Under the pieces are notes generated by a model, which worked only from the letters and a program-made list of their open reading frames with translations, did no database searches and was not told the origin of the DNA. A DNA stretch of 64,000 nucleotides from Brevibacillus fulvus (GTDB taxonomy: Bacteria > Bacillota > Bacilli > Brevibacillales > Brevibacillaceae), in NCBI RefSeq assembly GCF_016908525.1, contig NZ_JAFBEB010000008.1, positions 62,001-126,000 on the forward strand. Direction: 5' to 3'. Within the stretch, counting starts at the first letter, position 1, and each line of letters opens with the position of its first letter. Positions 1 to 6,777 of this stretch are shown here, in pieces. The position numbers were made by a program, and so were the translations under genes.

Positions 1-518
1 TCCACGTATACACCAAGAGGGCCTTGGATTTTGTAGAATCCGCCACTTCTCTTTTCTTCTTCTGTCAGCATGGCCTCCATGCAAACCCGACCAGCGTCTT
101 TGTTATATTTGACCTTGTTGGTTAGGTCTTGAATGAAATACATGTTTACGTCGTAGAGAAGTGTTGCAGATGTAATCACGAGGTTCCCAATAGGGCTGAA
201 GCCGATCGCAAGTTTTTTGACCCAGACCTTGCTGATCGTTCCACTCTCGGGATCAATGATCGGATACGGATTGACCACCGTGTGCCCTTCAGGAAGCGTT
301 AGTTTTTCGGGGGTTACAATGGAAAGGCCAGCTATTTGATTCAGTTTGTTAAATCCCTTTGCCGTTACCATCCCTTTGTCTTGAATCACTGCGATTTCGC
401 CTTGCTTTTCGGAAAGGGCCATTCTGCCTTTAACAGAGCGAATTTGCCCTCCATCCGTTTTCTTGACAAAAACATTGCCATCACCGAGGCTTGTAATTAC
501 CGCCAGCTCATTACTCAT
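1..518 (-). CDS. Phage early protein of unknown function, C-terminus cut by the window edge
   Basis: An open frame of 172 codons runs from the ATG at 516-518 to base 1 without a stop, so the gene continues outside the window. A GGGAGG site (525-530) sits about seven bases ahead of the start. The product begins MSNELAVITS, has no membrane segment or cysteine cluster, and is mixed alpha/beta in character. It is the last visible gene of the leftward early operon, where phages usually carry replication or recombination functions, but I do not recognise the family. Confidence 0.7.
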   Translation of the reverse strand, partial: MSNELAVITSLGDGNVFVKKTDGGQIRSVKGRMALSEKQGEIAVIQDKGMVTAKGFNKLNQIAGLSIVTPEKLTLPEGHTVVNPYPIIDPESGTISKVWVKKLAIGFSPIGNLVITSATLLYDVNMYFIQDLTNKVKYNKDAGRVCMEAMLTEEEKRSGGFYKIQGPLGVYV

Positions 519-600
519 TTACGTACCTCCCACTTGTTTTTTGGAGGCGAACACGCTAGGCTAGAAATAACCGGATTCTAACAGCGTTTCACCTGAAGGC

Positions 601-780
601 TCAGCGTTCCAGCGCTGGGTCTTTTTCGATTGCTATACTTGTGATGACCATCGTCCCTGTACCGACATCGCGTAGATTATCTGATTGGCAATCAGGACAA
701 ACAATGTGGCTCTGGTCCGCAGTTGCTTCAACAGCAAAACCGAGGCAGCAATCTTGGCATTCATAAACGTGATACTCCAA
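601..780 (-). CDS. Small zinc-ribbon protein of the prophage, TTG start
   Basis: The frame codes for 59 residues. A strong GGAGGGGG site lies three bases before the TTG start, which is why I choose TTG. The product has a CxxCC pair near residue 8 (ECQDCC) and a CPDC pair near residue 34, the spacing of a small zinc ribbon, followed by an acidic tail. Phage zinc ribbons of this size often bind nucleic acid or a host protein, but no function can be assigned. It lies in the leftward early operon. Confidence 0.6.
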   Translation of the reverse strand: MEYHVYECQDCCLGFAVEATADQSHIVCPDCQSDNLRDVGTGTMVITSIAIEKDPALER

Positions 781-949
781 TTTCCCCCTCCTCTCGTTTA
801 GTCACGAGGTCGCCACCATCCCAACCTCTACGGCGGCCGTTGTAGTTCCTTGCCTACTCCCGTTGTGACCTCGCTATGTATGACCTGTCTCATCAGGCAG
901 GGATGGTCATTCCCCTGCGACTGAGGCGGAAAGCCCCAGTTTCGACTCT

Positions 950-1483
950 TTAACCGGCGAGAAAATCTCGCTGGCTTAATCCGTGGTACCCAAGTGGATT
1001 TTTCCGATATGCCACGGAATCCTGATACATTTCACGAACGGTTTCCTCTGCTTCGGTAAACACAGAATGGTCCAGCTTCTCCCGCACGTAATCGCGGATA
1101 TATTCGCGGCTGTAAACCTGATCGTGATATTCAAAGAGGTCCAGCAATTCCTCTGTCTCCTGGGCAAAGAGGTCATCCTGCTGCAGATCAATTGTTCCAT
1201 CCTCTTCAACGAACCGCTCAGGATTGCTGCTATACACGTTTTCCAAGCGATCTCTGACCAACTTTGCCAAAATGGTCACCAACTCCAGAATGTTATCGCC
1301 GATGGACATGTCCAAATGGTTCACCTTGTTTTGCACATCGATTTGTTTTTTTGCCAGCTGCTCCAACTGCTGCTCCGTATCGTGCAACGCCTGCTTTTCT
1401 TCGTTGAGAAGCGCTGTCAGGTTAGTGGTCTCCGTAATCAGTGAGCGAGCTCTAGTGATGTTGCTCAGCGTGCTGCTTTTCAT
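950..1483 (-). CDS. Prophage coiled-coil protein of unknown function
   Basis: The product has 177 residues, is strongly acidic, and is rich in E, Q, L and K. Residues 25-60 (NEEKQALHDTEQQLEQLAKK and onward) form a probable coiled coil. The C-terminal half has a repeated pattern of aromatic and charged residues around RDYVREKLDH. AAGGGAGGG precedes the ATG at a normal distance. The gene is in the leftward early operon. I do not recognise the family. Confidence 0.65.
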   Translation of the reverse strand: MKSSTLSNITRARSLITETTNLTALLNEEKQALHDTEQQLEQLAKKQIDVQNKVNHLDMSIGDNILELVTILAKLVRDRLENVYSSNPERFVEEDGTIDLQQDDLFAQETEELLDLFEYHDQVYSREYIRDYVREKLDHSVFTEAEETVREMYQDSVAYRKNPLGYHGLSQRDFLAG

Positions 1484-1538
1484 ATGGGTTGCCCTCCCTT
1501 TAAGGAATGTGGTATTCTTCCGGTATCGAATATTTTCA

Positions 1539-1709
1539 TTAGGCCGTCTGTTGCGAGCAGGCGGTTTTTTCTTTGTCTTGGATTTGTTCGGTCAGTTCCC
1601 GTGTGATCTGCTTGTAGACTTCATGAGCAACCAAGTCTCCTGCCGTTTTGGCAATGATCATCATCCGTTGATAAAAGTGGAGCTGCATCCGCAGTGTTTG
1701 GATATTCAC
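1539..1709 (-). CDS. Very small prophage protein, GTG start
   Basis: The frame codes for 56 residues, starting MNIQTLRMQLHFYQRMM. A GAGGGAGGG site precedes the GTG by a few bases. The GTG overlaps the TGA of the upstream gene (GTGA), so translation is coupled. The first part is probably an amphipathic helix and the tail is polar. No family recognised. Confidence 0.5.
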   Translation of the reverse strand: MNIQTLRMQLHFYQRMMIIAKTAGDLVAHEVYKQITRELTEQIQDKEKTACSQQTA

Positions 1710-1882
1710 GCTGTTCCCTCCCTCGCTTCAACTTGTTTCCTAAATTCGGTCAACCGCTCAGCATACAGCTGATTTTGCCTTTCCCCATCTTGAACAAAGA
1801 GAGCCATCAACTTTGCGTCATATGGATAGGTCTGCTCCAGAACTTCCAGCACCCGGCGATTCCATTCTTGGGCTTTTGTCAT
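1706..1882 (-). CDS. Very small helical prophage protein
   Basis: The product has 58 residues, starting MTKAQEWNRRVLEVLEQ, and is predicted to be mostly helical and charged. GGGGGAGGTGGGGTGAA precedes the ATG. It overlaps the genes on both sides by four bases (ATGA at its start, GTGA at its end), so it belongs to a tightly packed phage operon. No family recognised. Confidence 0.5.
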   Translation of the reverse strand: MTKAQEWNRRVLEVLEQTYPYDAKLMALFVQDGERQNQLYAERLTEFRKQVEAREGTA

Positions 1883-2445
1883 TTCACCCCACCTCCCCCG
1901 GTCACCATTTTTAGAAATCCGCGTTTGGCAAGCTTGGCTTTATGGGATGTCCACTGATAGACCCATGAAAGCTTGACCTCCCTGCAAATTACTGCCGTCA
2001 TGTTGGTGGTTGAGGTGATCACATCGAGGGTTTCCTGAATCAATTGCTCCAGCTGCTGGCGTTCTTGCGTCGTGAGGCTCTTCGGCGGCTTAATTAGAAT
2101 TGCTTGGGCCTTCTTGATCGCATCCAGGAGCTCTTCTACTTCCTCGACCGTCTTGGCAACTGCCGTGTGCCGGTTGAGTTCTACGTTGTCACCGTCGAGA
2201 ATGACAGGGCTTGTCCCGGCTGTAGATTCGTGCGCGGCAGCCATTGCCAGGAACGCATTATCTGTAAGAAGAATCGATTTTGATTTCACATCCGGCGGCG
2301 CTACGGCTCGTCCATTTTTGTAAGCAGAAACCGCTTCTCTGCTCACATGTGCTTCAAACCCAAATGACATTTGCGTCATATTGGCTTCCATCAGCGCATT
2401 TCCCAATTGATGACCGAATTCATTTGCGCTCATTTGTTCGTTCAC
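1879..2445 (-). CDS. Prophage helix-turn-helix protein, XRE-like N-terminus
   Basis: The product has 188 residues. Residues 6-50 fit an XRE/Cro-type helix-turn-helix: FGHQLGNALMEAN, then VSREAVSAYKNGRAV as the turn and recognition helix. The middle (residues 105-145) is a helical acidic segment, and the C-terminus is basic with a glycine run (GGGG). It is probably an early-gene regulator or a DNA-binding replication accessory. The assignment rests on pattern only. Confidence 0.6.
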   Translation of the reverse strand: MNEQMSANEFGHQLGNALMEANMTQMSFGFEAHVSREAVSAYKNGRAVAPPDVKSKSILLTDNAFLAMAAAHESTAGTSPVILDGDNVELNRHTAVAKTVEEVEELLDAIKKAQAILIKPPKSLTTQERQQLEQLIQETLDVITSTTNMTAVICREVKLSWVYQWTSHKAKLAKRGFLKMVTGGGGVK

Positions 2446-2489
2446 TCCTTACCGTCGATATGTAGTTGTATGAGGTATAATGAAGTTGC

Positions 2490-2708
2490 TCATCTTCCAG
2501 ACTCTCCCTCGGCACCCACCGAGGGTTTTTTGTCAAGTTGCCGCAACAGGTTGAATATCTCCACATCCTGTTTCAGTACGTTGAACATCATCTTTTCGAC
2601 CTGTTCCGATAGTTCCGGTGCTACCATCTTCACCTCGTGAACACAGTTGACGAGCGCCGCTTTCAATTCGTCTGCTGCGGTGACATAGCGCTTGTGGTTC
2701 ATGATCAT
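2490..2708 (-). CDS. Small prophage protein of unknown function
   Basis: The frame is open further upstream, but AAAGGAG (2717-2722) sits eight bases before the ATG at 2706-2708, and the longer frame would run into the next gene, so I use the shorter form of 72 residues (MIMNHKRYVTAADELKAALV). The product is a helical, charged protein. It lies between an excisionase-like gene and a helix-turn-helix gene in the early operon. No family recognised. Confidence 0.55.
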   Translation of the reverse strand: MIMNHKRYVTAADELKAALVNCVHEVKMVAPELSEQVEKMMFNVLKQDVEIFNLLRQLDKKPSVGAEGESGR

Positions 2709-2727
2709 CTGGCTTACTCCTTTCTTG

Positions 2728-2955
2728 TTAAGCTGAAATTTCGGATGGTTTGTCACCCGGCATCTCGATTCCAGCCCAGCGACAGAAAGCATCGCGCGGT
2801 ATCCTGATGCTCTTCCCTAAGACGATCTTCGGGAATGTGGGATCTTGGGCCAGTTCGTACGCTCGGCGCAATGCAATGTCCATTACGTTGGCAACATCGC
2901 GCATTTTCATCATCAGAGGCAGTTGCTCAACATCAGTGATCCGTTGTTTTGCCAT
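2728..2955 (-). CDS. Excisionase-like / MerR-type small DNA-binding protein
   Basis: The product has 75 residues. The pattern MKMRDVANVMDIALRRAYELAQ, then FPKIVLGKSIRIPRDAFCRWA, is that of the HTH_17/excisionase fold: a helix-turn-helix, a wing with G-(K/R)-x-x-R-(I/V), and a helix with W. AAGGAG (2964-2969) is placed correctly for the ATG at 2953-2955; a GTG three codons upstream would overlap that site. It could act in excision or in early gene control. Confidence 0.65.
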   Translation of the reverse strand: MAKQRITDVEQLPLMMKMRDVANVMDIALRRAYELAQDPTFPKIVLGKSIRIPRDAFCRWAGIEMPGDKPSEISA

Positions 2956-2973
2956 ATTATTCACTCCTTCTCA

Positions 2974-3237
2974 TCAAGCTGGCTTCTCTCTGTCACACTC
3001 ATGAGACACCTGATCCAAAAAAAAGATGTCTTCAAAGGTGTGAGACGAAAAAGCGTTGAGGATTTTAGCAATAAAATCTTGTCCTAATGAAAAGCGTTTA
3101 TCATGTGGTGGTAACTTAGCTCGCCACAGTTGGCTCCTAGAAACACCAACGAATTCAGCAAATTCTTGATCTGTAAGTTTCATTTCAATCTGCAAATTAT
3201 CAAGCACACCGGGTATTAGTAGGACTCTCACCTCCAC
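2974..3237 (-). CDS. Cro-like helix-turn-helix repressor of the prophage
   Basis: The product has up to 87 residues. The segment LTDQEFAEFVGVSRSQLWRAKLP is a helix-turn-helix, and the rest resembles small phage Cro/XRE proteins. Either of two GTG codons (3237 or 3231) could be used, because AAAGGAGG lies just upstream of both. It is the first gene of the leftward early operon, directly facing the repressor across the operator region. This is the expected place for a Cro-type antagonist. Confidence 0.65.
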   Translation of the reverse strand: MEVRVLLIPGVLDNLQIEMKLTDQEFAEFVGVSRSQLWRAKLPPHDKRFSLGQDFIAKILNAFSSHTFEDIFFLDQVSHECDREKPA

Positions 3238-3247
3238 CCCTCCTTTC

Positions 3248-3346
3248 GTGTCTCACGCTTGTTACAAATATAAAATAACACATCTGTAACACGCATGCAA
3301 CAAAAAATTTCATGTATGATACAAAATTTGTTTCACGCATGCAACA
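3248..3346. promoter_or_regulatory. Lysogeny control region with repeated operators
   Basis: Two nearly identical 18-base sites occur at 3285-3302 (TGTAACACGCATGCAACA) and 3329-3346 (TGTTTCACGCATGCAACA), both in the same orientation. A diverged relative at about 3248-3266 reads GTGTCTCACGCTTGTTACA. They lie between the divergent repressor and Cro-like genes, so they are probably binding sites for one or both. One of them covers the -35 of the leftward promoter. Confidence 0.7.
3272..3300 (-). promoter_or_regulatory. Probable leftward early promoter (cro side)
   Basis: On the minus strand TTGCAT (3295-3300) and TATTTT (3272-3277) are 17 bases apart, about 35 bases upstream of the Cro-like gene. 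The -35 lies inside the operator at 3285-3302, so repressor bound there would block it. Confidence 0.5.
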
Positions 3347-3377
3347 GATGTCTGTTATGATAATTATGGGTGATGAA

Positions 3378-3812
3378 ATGATGAACCTTAAGGAATTCGG
3401 CATTTATTTCGCTGAATTAAGAGAAAAAAGTGGATACCGAAGTCAGCGTGAACTTGCCGATAAATCTGGGGTCAGTCATTCAACTATTAACAGAATTGAG
3501 GCAGGAACTCATAAAGCAAAACCGGAAACCTTAAAAGCGGTCGCTCCTTTCCTAAAAGGAGTTGATTATGAGGAGTTGTTGGAGAAGGCTGGTATTCTAA
3601 ATGAGGATCAGTCAAATGTCTCCACTAAGAAAGACGATCTAGCTGAGTTACATAAAGCCATCAGCAGGGCCTTCCATGACTTTGACTCTTTACCTGAAGA
3701 TGAAAAGAATTTCTTGTTAGAGGAAATACCCGAGACGGTACAATGGAAGCTAAATGAATTTCGCAAGGCTAAAGCGAAATTTTTAGAGCAAAAAAACAAC
3801 AAAAATAAATAA
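3378..3812 (+). CDS. CI-like prophage repressor (XRE family)
   Basis: The product has 144 residues from the ATG at 3378. Residues 2-60 form an XRE helix-turn-helix: FAELREKSGYRSQRELADKSGVSHSTINRIEAGTHKAKPETLKAVA. The C-terminal half is charged and helical and lacks a LexA-type serine protease domain, so inactivation by self-cleavage is not expected. The neighbouring ImmA-type protease gives the alternative route, as in ICEBs1 ImmR/ImmA. The frame is open further upstream, but those codons lie in the operator; GGGTGAT just ahead of 3378 supports this start, with 3381 as an alternative. Confidence 0.8.
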   Translation: MMNLKEFGIYFAELREKSGYRSQRELADKSGVSHSTINRIEAGTHKAKPETLKAVAPFLKGVDYEELLEKAGILNEDQSNVSTKKDDLAELHKAISRAFHDFDSLPEDEKNFLLEEIPETVQWKLNEFRKAKAKFLEQKNNKNK

Positions 3813-3837
3813 CCCTGATAACCAGGGTTTTTATTTT
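3811..3837 (+). terminator. Terminator after the repressor gene
   Basis: A seven-base stem AACCCTG/CAGGGTT with a five-base loop is followed by TTTATTTT. It starts at the repressor stop codon. Confidence 0.8.
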
Positions 3838-3848
3838 AAACACAAAAC

Positions 3849-3862
3849 CGAACATACGTTTG
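3849..3862. promoter_or_regulatory. LexA/DinR-like box upstream of the ImmA-type gene
   Basis: CGAACATACGTTTG differs by one base from the Gram-positive SOS box CGAAC-N4-GTTCG. It is about 20 bases ahead of the ImmA-type gene. This would connect repressor cleavage to DNA damage, but a single imperfect box is weak evidence. Confidence 0.4.
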
Positions 3863-3880
3863 TTGTTTAAGGAGGTTACT

Positions 3881-4504
3881 ATGCTGAATTTTTACGAACC
3901 AACAGTCTTGGAAGAATGGGTTGAGAAATTTTACATCAAGCACAACATCAGAACCCCCTCAAATTTAAGCATTGAAAATATGTCTGCTATTTTGGGAATC
4001 GGTGTCACATTCGCACCTGGCGTTGATGATGAAGTGTTATTTGATGAAGAATATACCCACGTCTTCATCAATTCACTGCACTCTCGGCAGCGTCAATGGG
4101 AAGTGTTCTGCCACGAAATATGTCATCCGCTAAGACATCTCGGGAATCAGATTATGCTTCCTGATGAATTCCGAAAAATGCAGGAGATCGAGGCAAATGC
4201 TTTTCAGTATTATGCCGCTATCCCCTTCTTTATGGTACGTGATATGAAATTGCCCGATCATCAAAATGAAATCATTGACTTACTTGCTAGAGAATTTGGA
4301 GTAACACATGAATTTGCAAAAAAGCGATGGGATCAAATCCTTCGCAGGATCGCACGTGGCCGATCACATCATGAATTTATTACAGCTCTTGCAAACCAAT
4401 ACAAAAGAGCTGATCCTGCTAACTGGTCACATGAAACAAAAAAGCTGTTTAGTTTAGCAATCCAAAGAAAACTTCAAAAAGGACAAGGAGTTGTTATCCG
4501 ATGA
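3881..4504 (+). CDS. ImmA/IrrE family metallo-endopeptidase (anti-repressor)
   Basis: The product has 207 residues from the ATG at 3881, which follows AAGGAGG by five bases. The zinc-protease motif HEICH is at residues 78-82, followed downstream by an E-x-x-A-N-x-F helix (EIEANAFQYYAA) that supplies the third ligand in this family. Known members such as ImmA of ICEBs1 cleave the element's repressor and start excision. Its place between repressor and integrase fits that role. The next gene overlaps its stop codon by four bases. Confidence 0.85.
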   Translation: MLNFYEPTVLEEWVEKFYIKHNIRTPSNLSIENMSAILGIGVTFAPGVDDEVLFDEEYTHVFINSLHSRQRQWEVFCHEICHPLRHLGNQIMLPDEFRKMQEIEANAFQYYAAIPFFMVRDMKLPDHQNEIIDLLAREFGVTHEFAKKRWDQILRRIARGRSHHEFITALANQYKRADPANWSHETKKLFSLAIQRKLQKGQGVVIR

Positions 4505-4863
4505 AAATCACTGTTTATTACGACTATATGGAAGAAAAACTGGCACCCATTTGGTACGTGGTTGGGTTCCGTAAGGGTGAGTTTGACTGGTCAAAAAATA
4601 CTCTATACATCCCTGTAGATGCACCCTTTCAAAGACAAGGTGCAGAAGATTTTCACTCCGATACATTGGGCCTCTCTGTAACAGTTGGCGACTTAACACT
4701 GAACCATGAAAAGCCAGGGAAGTTCGGCATACATCTTCCATCATTGCGGCAAAGAGCTGCCACGGCTAACGTCGACTATTGGGACGTTGAACAATTAATC
4801 ATACAAGTTTGCGACATTGAAGAATTGCTGCAGATGAATGTATTCAGTGAACGAATAGCGTAA
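4501..4863 (+). CDS. Prophage protein of unknown function, coupled to the ImmA-type protease
   Basis: The product has 120 residues and shares ATGA with the end of the protease gene, so the two are translationally coupled. The sequence is beta-rich with many aromatics (MKITVYYDYMEEKLAPIWYVVGF) and ends in a helical acidic tail. It has no signal peptide, membrane segment or metal motif. A partner or modulator of the protease is possible from position alone. I do not recognise the family. Confidence 0.7.
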   Translation: MKITVYYDYMEEKLAPIWYVVGFRKGEFDWSKNTLYIPVDAPFQRQGAEDFHSDTLGLSVTVGDLTLNHEKPGKFGIHLPSLRQRAATANVDYWDVEQLIIQVCDIEELLQMNVFSERIA

Positions 4864-4874
4864 ATTTACCAGAC

Positions 4875-4897
4875 GCCCTTTTTGGGCTTTACTTTTG
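4875..4897 (+). terminator. Weak terminator after the protease operon
   Basis: GCCC-TTTTT-GGGC is followed by TTTACTTTTG. The stem is only four base pairs, so termination may be partial. Confidence 0.4.
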
Positions 4898-4999
4898 ACC
4901 TCAAATCAGAACGTACATTCCTATACTGTTTGCCATTGTAATTAATAAGTGCCGTTAACATTGAGTGAATGAGGAAAGTCAATTAGGAGGTTAAGCGGA

Positions 5000-6145
5000 G
5001 TGAAAGGCTATTTTAGGAAGCGAGGAAATTCATGGTCGTATACAGTAGACTTAGGAAAGGATGAAATAACCGGGAAAAGAAAACAAAAAACAAAGAACGG
5101 ATTCAAAACAAAAAAAGACGCTGAAAAAGCTTGTAATGAACTAATTAATCAACTTAACAAGGGGACGTATATTGAGCCCAGCGAAAAAACAATCAAGGAA
5201 TACATCATGGAATGGATGGACATCAACGCTAAACAAATTCTCCGTCCCTCTTCATATGACAACCATTTGATTGTTATCGAAAAGCACATTATTCCAGAGT
5301 TAGGCAGCCTGAAACTCAGCCAGTTAACCCCAAGCCATATTCAAAAATTCTATAATCAACTATCAACTGAAGGATTGTCACCTGATTATATTCGCTACAT
5401 GCATTCAATTTTAAGAAAATCGATTGGACAAGCAGTAAAGTGGCAGTTGGTAGCAAGAAATGTTGTTGAATTGGTTGAACCACCAAGATTAGCTGATAAA
5501 GATATTGTTACCTGGTCTTTGGAGGAAGCTACAGAGTTTTTAGATTATGTTGAAGCACACGGAAAGAGATTTTTTGTTGCATATGTCCTTGCTATATATA
5601 CTGGAATGAGGCGAGGAGAGATTTTGGGATTAAGGTGGAAAGACATCAATTGGGAACATGGTAAATTAAGCGTTAGACAGACTGTTTATAGAACTAGGCA
5701 AGGGCTGCTCTTTCAAGAACCGAAGACAAAGAATTCAAAACGTCAGATCTCACTACCAGAATATGTTTTGTCCTCGTTAAGACGTCATCGATCCGATCAA
5801 AATAAACAGAAACTTCTTCTTGGTGGATTATACAATGACCATGATCTTGTAATATGTACTGATGAAGGGAAACCTATTGAACCCAGGAACCTTGTAAGGC
5901 ACTTTGATCGAATGATTCAAGAGACAGGGCTCCAAAAGATTCGTTTTCACGATTTACGTCATACTCATGCGACAATTCTCCTCCAGCTTGGGGAACACCC
6001 AAAAGTTGTATCCGAACGATTAGGACATAGTCGTGTAGGTGTTACTTTAGATACTTACAGCCATGTATTACCTGATATGCAGAAAGATGCTGCCAATAAC
6101 TTTGAACAAGCAATGAATGAGAAAAAAGCAAAGAAATCACTTTAG
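5000..6145 (+). CDS. int: Tyrosine-recombinase integrase of the prophage
   Basis: The product has 381 residues with a GTG start nine bases after TAGGAGG. An N-terminal arm-binding domain (about residues 1-55, GYFRKRGNSWSYTVDLG) and a SAM-like core-binding domain (65-160) precede the catalytic domain. The catalytic set is complete: R204 (TGMRRGE), H317 and R320 (HDLRH), H343 (LGHS) and Y353 (DTYSH). Phage and ICE integrases of this type recombine attP with a tRNA or gene 3' end. The gene points at the tRNA-Val, and repeated GTGGTCAA motifs follow it. It is more AT-rich than the host genes to its right. Confidence 0.93.
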   Translation: MKGYFRKRGNSWSYTVDLGKDEITGKRKQKTKNGFKTKKDAEKACNELINQLNKGTYIEPSEKTIKEYIMEWMDINAKQILRPSSYDNHLIVIEKHIIPELGSLKLSQLTPSHIQKFYNQLSTEGLSPDYIRYMHSILRKSIGQAVKWQLVARNVVELVEPPRLADKDIVTWSLEEATEFLDYVEAHGKRFFVAYVLAIYTGMRRGEILGLRWKDINWEHGKLSVRQTVYRTRQGLLFQEPKTKNSKRQISLPEYVLSSLRRHRSDQNKQKLLLGGLYNDHDLVICTDEGKPIEPRNLVRHFDRMIQETGLQKIRFHDLRHTHATILLQLGEHPKVVSERLGHSRVGVTLDTYSHVLPDMQKDAANNFEQAMNEKKAKKSL

Positions 6146-6155
6146 TTAAGTAAAG

Positions 6156-6203
6156 GTGGTCAAAATGTGGTCAAACGGGCTAATCAGCAACTTTTGTGGT
6201 CAA
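6156..6203 (+). repeat. Three GTGGTCAA direct repeats downstream of int
   Basis: GTGGTCAA occurs at 6156-6163, 6167-6174 and 6196-6203, all in the same orientation, between the integrase stop and the tRNA-Val terminator. This is the right place and form for integrase arm-type binding sites next to an att core. Confidence 0.5.
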
Positions 6204-6220
6204 CTGGTTAGCTCGTAATA

Positions 6221-6249
6221 AAATAAAAACCCTTGATTTATCAAGGGTT
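6221..6249 (-). terminator. Terminator of the tRNA transcript
   Basis: A nine-base stem AACCCTTGA/TCAAGGGTT with a four-base loop spans 6228-6249. On the minus strand it is followed by TTTTATTT, so it ends the leftward tRNA transcript rather than int. Confidence 0.8.
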
Positions 6250-6264
6250 ACAACGTCTTATGTA

Positions 6265-6340
6265 TGGTGATCCGGACTGGGTTCGAACCAGCGACCCCCA
6301 CCCTGTCAAGATGGTGCTCTCCCAACTGAGCTACCGGATC
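6265..6340 (-). tRNA. tRNA-Val (anticodon GAC)
   Basis: The 76-base cloverleaf is complete. The acceptor GATCCGG pairs perfectly with CCGGATC, the D arm is GCTC/GAGC, the anticodon stem is CCATC/GGTGG with loop TTGACAG (anticodon GAC), the T loop is TTCGAAC, and CCA is encoded. Its 3' end faces the prophage, so it is the likely integration site. Confidence 0.95.
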
Positions 6341-6419
6341 ATATGATCATTACCGCTACTGCTTTTTTAATATAGCATCCTTCTTTATAAAAATCAAGCT
6401 TGTTTTGCTTGTTTTTTTA

Positions 6420-6496
6420 TGGTGGGCCCTGTAGGACTCGAACCTACGACCAATCGGTTATGAGCCGACCGCTCTGACCAACTGAGCTAAGGGCCC
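6420..6496 (-). tRNA. tRNA with anticodon CAT (Ile2 or elongator Met)
   Basis: The 77-base cloverleaf has acceptor GGGCCCT/AGGGCCC, anticodon stem GTCGG/CCGAT with loop CTCATAA, T loop TTCGAGT, and encoded CCA. A CAT anticodon means elongator Met or, if C34 is lysidine-modified, Ile2. The start GGGCCCTTAGCTCAG resembles Ile2 genes more than Met genes, but this is not decisive. It is cotranscribed with tRNA-Val. Confidence 0.93.
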
Positions 6497-6524
6497 GATA
6501 AATAGCTCAAACATGACAAAAATA

Positions 6525-6553
6525 ACTATAACTCATCTGGCGCTATTTTTCAA
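6525..6553 (-). promoter_or_regulatory. Sigma-A promoter of the tRNA operon
   Basis: On the minus strand TTGAAA (6548-6553) and TATAGT (6525-6530) are separated by 17 bases. The start would lie about 20 bases before the CAT tRNA. Confidence 0.75.
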
Positions 6554-6768
6554 GAGTAAATTTTCGCCAATTGCTCCTCAATAAAAGTTCCAGCATTTTG
6601 CGAATCCACAGCAAACGACCAAAAATGCGAAAGCTGTCCGAGCTGGAGCGAAACACCCCACTCCCCCATAAGACATAAGACAACTAGCCCGTTCAGCAAA
6701 TTCGTCTGCTGCACGGGCTGATCTTCTTTTTTGTCGTGAATCATCATTTGGAAACATTCGACTATCAT
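6550..6768 (-). CDS. Possible small protein of unknown function
   Basis: An open frame of 72 codons (starting MIVECFQMMIHDKKED) begins nine bases after the pgpA stop. No clear ribosome binding site precedes either ATG, and the stop overlaps the tRNA promoter. The middle (LLNGLVVLCLMGEWGVSL) is moderately hydrophobic. It may be a real gene cotranscribed with pgpA or a chance frame. Confidence 0.35.
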   Translation of the reverse strand: MIVECFQMMIHDKKEDQPVQQTNLLNGLVVLCLMGEWGVSLQLGQLSHFWSFAVDSQNAGTFIEEQLAKIYS

Positions 6769-6777
6769 TATATTATA

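Larger units (their letters stand above)
1..6264. mobile_element. One end of a prophage-like integrated element next to tRNA-Val
   Basis: The block has a temperate-phage lysogeny layout: short overlapping early genes on the minus strand, a divergent control region with repeated operators at 3248-3346, then a CI-like repressor, an ImmA/IrrE protease and a tyrosine integrase on the plus strand. The integrase ends about 120 bases before the CCA end of a tRNA-Val gene, a typical integration target. The other end is outside the window, and the leftmost gene is cut at base 1, so type (phage or ICE), size and the duplicated att core cannot be read here. No structural or conjugation genes are visible. 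Confidence 0.78.

Noticed and set aside
1541-1567. Hairpin with T-run on the plus strand (CCGTCTG..CAGGCGG then TTTTTT)
   Set aside because: It lies inside the 3' end of a minus-strand gene and no plus-strand gene precedes it. On the minus strand the run is A, so it cannot be a terminator for the operon.
983-1772. Long plus-strand frames across the phage early genes
   Set aside because: They are antisense to genes with good ribosome binding sites and lack such sites themselves.
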